This document shows, one piece after another, positions 32,090 through 35,898 of a DNA stretch of 35,898 nucleotides; within the stretch, counting starts at the first letter, position 1; every line of letters begins with the position of its first letter. The stretch spans positions 8,457-44,354 of the forward strand of contig OMOE01000133.1 of NCBI GenBank assembly GCA_900290365.1, given 5' to 3'. This DNA is from Syntrophobacter sp. SbD1. Its GTDB lineage: Bacteria > Desulfobacterota > Syntrophobacteria > Syntrophobacterales > Syntrophobacteraceae. Below the pieces are notes generated by a model. The model worked only from the letters and a program-made list of their open reading frames with translations. It was not told the DNA's origin and made no database searches. A program made the translations under genes and the position numbers.

Positions 32090-32518
32090 TCAACATTGGG
32101 TCGCTGTTATCTTGACCAGGTGCACCGAACATGGACTCTGCTTTGCAAATTGGTTCGCGATTCCAGACGAAGCGCTAAGCCCCCTGTTACCCATCACTAT
32201 GGCCTCGATATCCCGGGACTTAGCGAAATCGATGAGGGCATCGGGAATAGGAACCGTTGCAGACATGGACAGGGAGGCTCCTTTAACATCCGCCTGCTGG
32301 TCCCCGAGCACTTCGCGGGCGGTTTTGAGTACTTCATCAGCAAGCTTTTGGAGCATTTCCTCGTAACGCTCCCTCATTTCATGGTCTTCCATACCGTCAA
32401 TGGAGGGCAACACGCTTATTACGTAAATTTCAGGCTGCTTCGCTTTAGCAAAATCTCCCGCAATTTCCAGGGCCTTGAGAAAGTGTTCGGTTCCATCTAA
32501 CTGAACCAATATTTTCAT
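32090..32518 (-). CDS. Single-domain universal stress protein
   Basis: 142 residues from the ATG at 32518, preceded by GGAGG; the frame to 32551 lacks that signal. MKILVQLDGTEHFLKALEIA is the first strand and helix; the C-terminal IEAIVMGNRGLSASSGIANQFAKQSPCSVHLVK is close to the ATP-binding loop but reads GNRGL..SGIANQF, slightly off the G-x2-G-x9-G pattern. It belongs to the block running from the TSUP gene to the double USP, 37 bp after the membrane-protein gene. Confidence 0.9.
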   Translation of the reverse strand: MKILVQLDGTEHFLKALEIAGDFAKAKQPEIYVISVLPSIDGMEDHEMRERYEEMLQKLADEVLKTAREVLGDQQADVKGASLSMSATVPIPDALIDFAKSRDIEAIVMGNRGLSASSGIANQFAKQSPCSVHLVKITATQC

Positions 32519-32555
32519 ACCAACCTCCACAAAACGGCCTGAGGAACACAAATCT

Positions 32556-33269
32556 TTAAACCTCCTGCTTAACCTTGGCCTTTTGCATGCTTAGCCCAAG
32601 ACCGTCGAACAGGTAGAAAATCCCAAAGCCCCACCACATGGTGTAGAGCACGTAGAAGACCAGCAGACTCGTTGCAGTGAAGGCCTTCCCGGAAATGCTC
32701 TCGGGGTCGATCTTGTAAAAGTTGTAGGCCGGTTCGATGCCCTTTTTCATGACCTCCAAGATGAGGTTGGACTGTCTGGTATTTTTGGCTTTCTGGAGTT
32801 CTTTCGTGGCACGGTTCAAAGCACCCCACCAGATCGCCATCACCTCTTTTTCATCCATTGCGTACTTTTGTCTGAGTTCATCCCCCTTGTTAAAATACAT
32901 GGAATTGGAGTCCTTCAGGACTGCTTCCAGCAGTTTTGCAAGATTTCCTTTTATCCGCAGTTCAGCGCCATTCGAGGTAGTAGCCGGAGCGGCCGTTGCG
33001 AAAATCTTTGCAGCCTTTGCTGCCTGCTCGGGATTTTCCAGCTTGACATTGACCGCAAGTTCCTCTTTTTCAGCCTGCTTCAAGCCGGCGCTGAGTTCAG
33101 GAACAAAGTAAGAGGAGCCTTTAGCCAGTTTATTAAAAAGGGCATCCGAATACTCGAGGCCATTTCTACCTTCGCCGAAAACAGGAGAGAAAATAAGGGC
33201 GAGAATCCCAAAGAAACTTATCCCAAGCACCAAACCTGTACTCATTGTCTTTCGATTTCTGATCAGCAT
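32556..33269 (-). CDS. Unrecognised membrane-anchored protein next to a TSUP permease
   Basis: 237 residues from the ATG at 33269, which has GAGGAG about eight bases upstream; an in-frame ATG seven codons earlier has none. An N-terminal hydrophobic segment (LVLGISFFGILALIFSPVF) could be a signal peptide or anchor. The middle is a soluble, Ala/Lys/Glu-rich helical region of about 150 residues, and the C-terminal part holds a second membrane helix (SLLVFYVLYTMWWGFGIFYL). I do not recognise the family. It starts 25 bp after the permease gene, so it is likely a partner of that transporter, but this is inference. Confidence 0.8.
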   Translation of the reverse strand: MLIRNRKTMSTGLVLGISFFGILALIFSPVFGEGRNGLEYSDALFNKLAKGSSYFVPELSAGLKQAEKEELAVNVKLENPEQAAKAAKIFATAAPATTSNGAELRIKGNLAKLLEAVLKDSNSMYFNKGDELRQKYAMDEKEVMAIWWGALNRATKELQKAKNTRQSNLILEVMKKGIEPAYNFYKIDPESISGKAFTATSLLVFYVLYTMWWGFGIFYLFDGLGLSMQKAKVKQEV

Positions 33270-33294
33270 TTTTATATCTCCTCTGTCCATTTTT

Positions 33295-34615
33295 CTAAAC
33301 GGCCGGCTTAATTGAAACTTTCGGGATCATCGTCTCTTCCCTGAGGAGCGCCAAATTACTAAAGAACTTGGTCACCATCCACAACCCGAAAAAGGCGACA
33401 ACAATCCAGAAAAGGATGTTGCCCACGAACTCGATATTGGCAGTCAGGGGTTTTGGAAGGCTAATAAATTCAAGTTCAACCATCTTTCTGGGAAGCGTTG
33501 AAACCCGGTTTACAAACCCGGCCAGAATGGAGACAGCATAAAAACCGCGGATATGGATTCCTTTTACTACCTTTGTGGTAAGGGCGCCCATTTGAATTCC
33601 AATCAGCGATCCGACCAGCATACCCATCGCAAGGGAATAGAAAACGTATCCATATATGGCATATTGAACGATAGACGCCAGACCCGCAGTGAAGATGATC
33701 TGAAGAATATCGGTCCCAACCGTAGTCATGGAAGATACGCCGAATACATAAACAAACATGGGAAAGGTAACGAACCCCCCTCCAACGCCCATGATGGAGG
33801 CAAGAATGCCCACAACTGCACCACCGGCGGCAATGATAACCCAGGAAATCCTCTTGCCTCCGGGGACAAAATCCTCATCGAAGTGGATCATCGGCGGGAT
33901 GTTTACCGATTGCAGTTTCACTGCGAAATTGGTAGTGCCGGAAGTAGAGGGACCGTGAGCGCCTCCTCCGGCCGCTGAAGGACCTTTTCTAGCTTTGAGA
34001 AAATCAAAGAGGGCGTAAAAACCAAGAAAACCGAGCAAAATGGAATAAATCAGGCTGATGAACCCCTCGCTCAGCAGAGGATTGGTATTATACAAGAACC
34101 TGTTTATCGCTCCTCCCACAAAAGTGCCTCCCCCGGAGCCAACCAGAAATGCTATTGCGAGTTTAGGGGAAACATTTCCGAGTTTCTTGTGGACGGTGGT
34201 GCCCATAATGGCCTTGGCAAAAATGTGAAAAAGATCGGTGCCGACAGCCAGAATGCCCTTTACACCCGCAGCCATAAGAGCGGGGGTAATGATAAATCCG
34301 CCTCCTGCCCCGATACACCCGGTGATCAGTCCGGCAGCAAGGCCGATGGCCATTGAAACTAAAAATATGGTCGGCGAATAGAACGCAGGAGCGTAAGCCT
34401 CTTTTCCGCCTAACAGGGGGAGCGTAAGCCTCTTTTCCGCCTAACAGGGGGGCTGCCTCAAGCAAAGACACAACCAGGATCGGCGCCAGCAGCAGAAGTA
34501 AAAACAAGAGTTTCCTGCGATTTTTGATAATGGACATTGAAACTTCATAATCCCATTGGGCATGCGCAATGGACGAAGCCTTGAGAAACTCGTAAACCAG
34601 CCTTGGACCACCCAT
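33295..34615 (-). pseudogene. TSUP-family (TauE/SafE) anion permease, frameshifted by a 31-bp duplication
   Basis: The gene starts at the ATG at 34615 behind an excellent ribosome binding site (AAGGAGG, 8 bases upstream): MGGPRLVYEFLKASSIAHAQ, a first membrane helix LLFLLLLLAPILVVSLLEA, then LLGGKEAYAP. There a 31-bp tandem duplication (34390-34451) shifts the frame. The remaining protein is read in the other frame from AIGLAAGLITGCIGAGGGFI to the stop at 33295, with the TSUP hallmarks GAGGGFIITPALMAAG and the second-half MGVGGGFVTFPMFVYVFGVS. Removing one copy leaves 1290 bp, a 429-residue protein with no stops and a smooth junction (EAYAPAFYSPTIFLVSMAIG). TSUP proteins move sulfite, sulfonates or other sulfur compounds. 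It heads the second block behind a sigma-54-type promoter. Reversible slippage or an assembly error are alternatives to true loss. Confidence 0.93.
34390..34451. repeat. 31-bp perfect tandem duplication inside the TSUP gene
   Basis: The 31 bases at 34390-34420 (AGCGTAAGCC..CAGGGGG) are repeated exactly at 34421-34451. 31 is not a multiple of three, and the reading frame of the permease breaks exactly here. Confidence 0.97.
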
Positions 34616-34708
34616 TAGGAAAACCTCCTTTTGATGAATCAGACAATGTAAAACCAGCTCCAATTCGAAACGACCGCATCTACTTAAAAATCAGCTCTAA
34701 GGCGATCC

Positions 34709-34723
34709 GCAACATGCATGCCA
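34709..34723 (-). promoter_or_regulatory. Sigma-54-type promoter upstream of the TSUP permease block
   Basis: On the minus strand TGGCATGCATGTTGC (34723-34709) matches the -24/-12 consensus TGGCACGNNNNTTGC except for one base (C to T at the sixth position), with exact GG-N10-GC spacing. Transcription would start near 34697, about 80 bases before the permease ATG. Activation would need an NtrC-type protein such as the one at 6958-8445 (inference). Confidence 0.6.
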
Positions 34724-34976
34724 ACGCCACGTCCATGAACTGATCCGATAACATATCGAATTATTTAATTATTTGTAAGCTGTCGCTTTGGGATGGTTCA
34801 AGGCGATGATCGGGAAAGTGTCAGCATTTTTTACAGAGTGTAAAAATTAAAACCGGAAGCACTATCAAAGTCAGAGACAGGTTCAAGGTGATCGACCGGG
34901 GATCGAAACCGTCCCCGTACCAGCTTATGCCTTGTGCTCAGGCCTTTTTCCTGCACTCGATGAGTTCAGTCTACAA

Positions 34977-35010
34977 CTAAAGTTGTATAAAAATGAGCCT
35001 AAAGTTGTAT
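34977..35010 (+). promoter_or_regulatory. Direct-repeat operator candidate upstream of the PilZ gene
   Basis: CTAAAGTTGTAT occurs exactly twice, at 34977-34988 and 34999-35010, with starts 22 bp apart, about two helical turns, so a protein could bind both on one face. The first copy also forms the dyad ACAACT-AA-AGTTGT (34973-34986). It lies about 130 bp before the PilZ start codon. The remaining gap from 34724 to 34970 shows no clear gene. Confidence 0.5.
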
Positions 35011-35056
35011 TTCGCTTGCACTTGGATCAGCCTATATTAGTAATCAAGATGTTTGT

Positions 35057-35112
35057 GCTCAATCAGTAAATTGAGCGAGGGCAAGACTCATAAACCGTAC
35101 TCGATGACGGTT
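35057..35112 (+). promoter_or_regulatory. Two small inverted repeats in the PilZ leader
   Basis: GCTCAAT (35057-35063) pairs with ATTGAGC (35070-35076) around CAGTAA, and AACCGT (35093-35098) pairs with ACGGTT (35107-35112) around an 8-nt loop. Neither is followed by a T-run. They may be operators or leader-RNA hairpins. Confidence 0.35.
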
Positions 35113-35138
35113 TAATTATGGATTGAGAAGGTTGCACC

Positions 35139-35642
35139 ATGCCTGAGCAGATTCCCAGGGAGAGAAGAAAGTTCAAACGATACGCAGCCAAAGATGGAGC
35201 AATGGCCATCCTCGTTTCAGCCGACGAAGACCATCTGAACCTGTATCGCATAGTCAATATCAGCAGGGAAGGTCTTGCCTTCGAGTACAAGTCTTCTTTA
35301 GGTCAGGAGGGTGCTCTATCCACGATGGAAATTATGGGAATTTACAGGCCGGCCTTCTGGATCCGGGAAGTTCCTTACCGAATCATCTTTGATCACGAGG
35401 GTAATCCTGAAGCTGCGGACAATATCAGCACAAGGCGTTGTGGACTCGTTTTCGGAAAGCTCTCGAAAGAGCAAATTCGTCTTTTGGGTGAATTTATACG
35501 GAAGTATGCCTTTGTAAAAAGAGCCTGGTCACTCAAACGAAGAATTAGGTTCGGGCCTCCATGCCACGACCTTGGTCAACCGGAAGAGCAGGCTCGCGAT
35601 CAGAGGATTGCAAAGGTTGGAAAAACAGATCTTTGTGCCTGA
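35139..35642 (+). CDS. PilZ-domain protein
   Basis: 167 residues, ATG after GAGAAGGTTGCACC. The N-terminal ERRKFKRYAA carries the RxxxR c-di-GMP-binding motif, and RIVNISREGLAFEY carries the N-x-S-x2-G motif of PilZ domains. The first 120 residues are the beta-barrel, and a positively charged C-terminal tail follows. PilZ proteins bind cyclic di-GMP and act on motility, surface attachment or exopolysaccharide through protein contacts; no partner gene is visible here. The upstream region is rich in repeats and may be regulated. Confidence 0.82.
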   Translation: MPEQIPRERRKFKRYAAKDGAMAILVSADEDHLNLYRIVNISREGLAFEYKSSLGQEGALSTMEIMGIYRPAFWIREVPYRIIFDHEGNPEAADNISTRRCGLVFGKLSKEQIRLLGEFIRKYAFVKRAWSLKRRIRFGPPCHDLGQPEEQARDQRIAKVGKTDLCA

Positions 35643-35676
35643 GATAGCCCTCAAGGGTAAAGAATGGAGTGATGTT

Positions 35677-35898
35677 ATGCTCAAGAAAACCGAGATCATG
35701 GAAAAGGCAAGAGTAGTGCCCGCTCTCCATGATGAAATCTTCCGCACCGAAGAGTCTCGCTATTTTCATCGGTTGCATGGAGTTCTGCTTGTTGCGCAGG
35801 GCTTGAGTTGCCGGCAAGCCGCAAGACTGCTTGGAGATGCCCCCAGAACAATTGCTTATTGGGTACGTAGTTTCGAAGATGAAGGTCTCGCCGGTTTG
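35677..35898 (+). CDS. HTH-domain protein, probable transposase or regulator N-terminus (runs off the window)
   Basis: At least 74 residues from the ATG at 35677 with GGAG eight bases upstream. LLVAQGLSCRQAARLLGDAP and RTIAYWVRSFEDEGLAG form a helix-turn-helix with a following wing as found at the N-terminus of IS630-type transposases and some regulators of the same fold. The remainder is outside the window, so a transposase (DDE) domain cannot be confirmed. It starts 34 bp after the PilZ stop and could be co-transcribed with it. Confidence 0.6.
   Translation, partial: MLKKTEIMEKARVVPALHDEIFRTEESRYFHRLHGVLLVAQGLSCRQAARLLGDAPRTIAYWVRSFEDEGLAGL

Noticed and set aside
34940..34955. AGGCCTTTTTCCTGCA as a sigma-54 promoter for the PilZ gene
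   Set aside because: GG-N10-GC spacing is right but the rest fits poorly and it lies about 180 bp from the start codon; weaker than the two accepted sites.

Overview
The window looks like chromosomal DNA of a Desulfobacterota (deltaproteobacterial) organism, perhaps Syntrophobacter-like. The clues are dense two-component signalling, a sigma-54 activator and sigma-54-type promoters, a PilZ protein, tandem universal stress proteins, a PEP-synthase-like protein beside receivers, SulP and TSUP transporters, and REP-like intergenic repeats. No rRNA, CRISPR array, prophage or complete insertion sequence is visible. The taxonomic guess rests on gene content only.

Layout. 1-1.9 kb: the N-terminal part of a proline dehydrogenase (PutA type) and a divergent KptA-type RNA 2'-phosphotransferase, both on the minus strand. 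2.0-2.9 kb: an apparently non-coding stretch with strong inverted repeats. 3.0-4.7 kb (plus): tRNA-Gly(GCC) with its terminator, a DHH-family phosphoesterase and RNase HI. 4.7-11.3 kb (minus): a closely packed run of rarA (frameshifted), a histidine kinase, an NtrC-type sigma-54 activator, a small orphan ORF, an HD-domain protein and a malonyl-CoA-synthetase-like acyl-CoA ligase. 11.5-14.4 kb (plus): three CheY/Rcp-like receivers, one lacking its phosphoacceptor, and a PAS-LuxR regulator, followed by an ExbD/TolR C-terminal remnant. 14.9-18.4 kb (minus): livHMGF without a binding-protein gene. 18.4-27.3 kb (minus): a signalling block of two Cache-type histidine kinases, two receivers, a degenerate kinase, a cytidylate-kinase-like/BON/receiver fusion and a SulP anion transporter with a large coiled-coil insertion, behind a good sigma-54-type promoter. 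27.4-34.7 kb (minus): a second block behind its own sigma-54-type promoter, with a TSUP permease (frameshifted), an unrecognised membrane protein, a single-domain USP, two receivers, a PEP-synthase-like protein without the usual catalytic barrel, and a double USP. 35.1-35.9 kb (plus): a PilZ protein behind repeated operator-like sequences and the start of a transposase-type HTH protein.

How the genes may work together (inference). The two minus-strand blocks from 34.7 to 18.4 kb combine anion transport (TSUP, SulP), sensing (Cache kinases), several receivers and stress or phosphotransfer proteins. They look like a sigma-54-controlled response to an anion or energy stress, with livHMGF downstream in the same direction.

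Two genes, rarA and the TSUP permease, are each broken by a perfect tandem duplication (10 bp and 31 bp). Removing one copy restores a full-length, family-like protein in both cases. A REP-like element of about 50 bp occurs five times, and one copy is translated as part of the LivM N-terminus.
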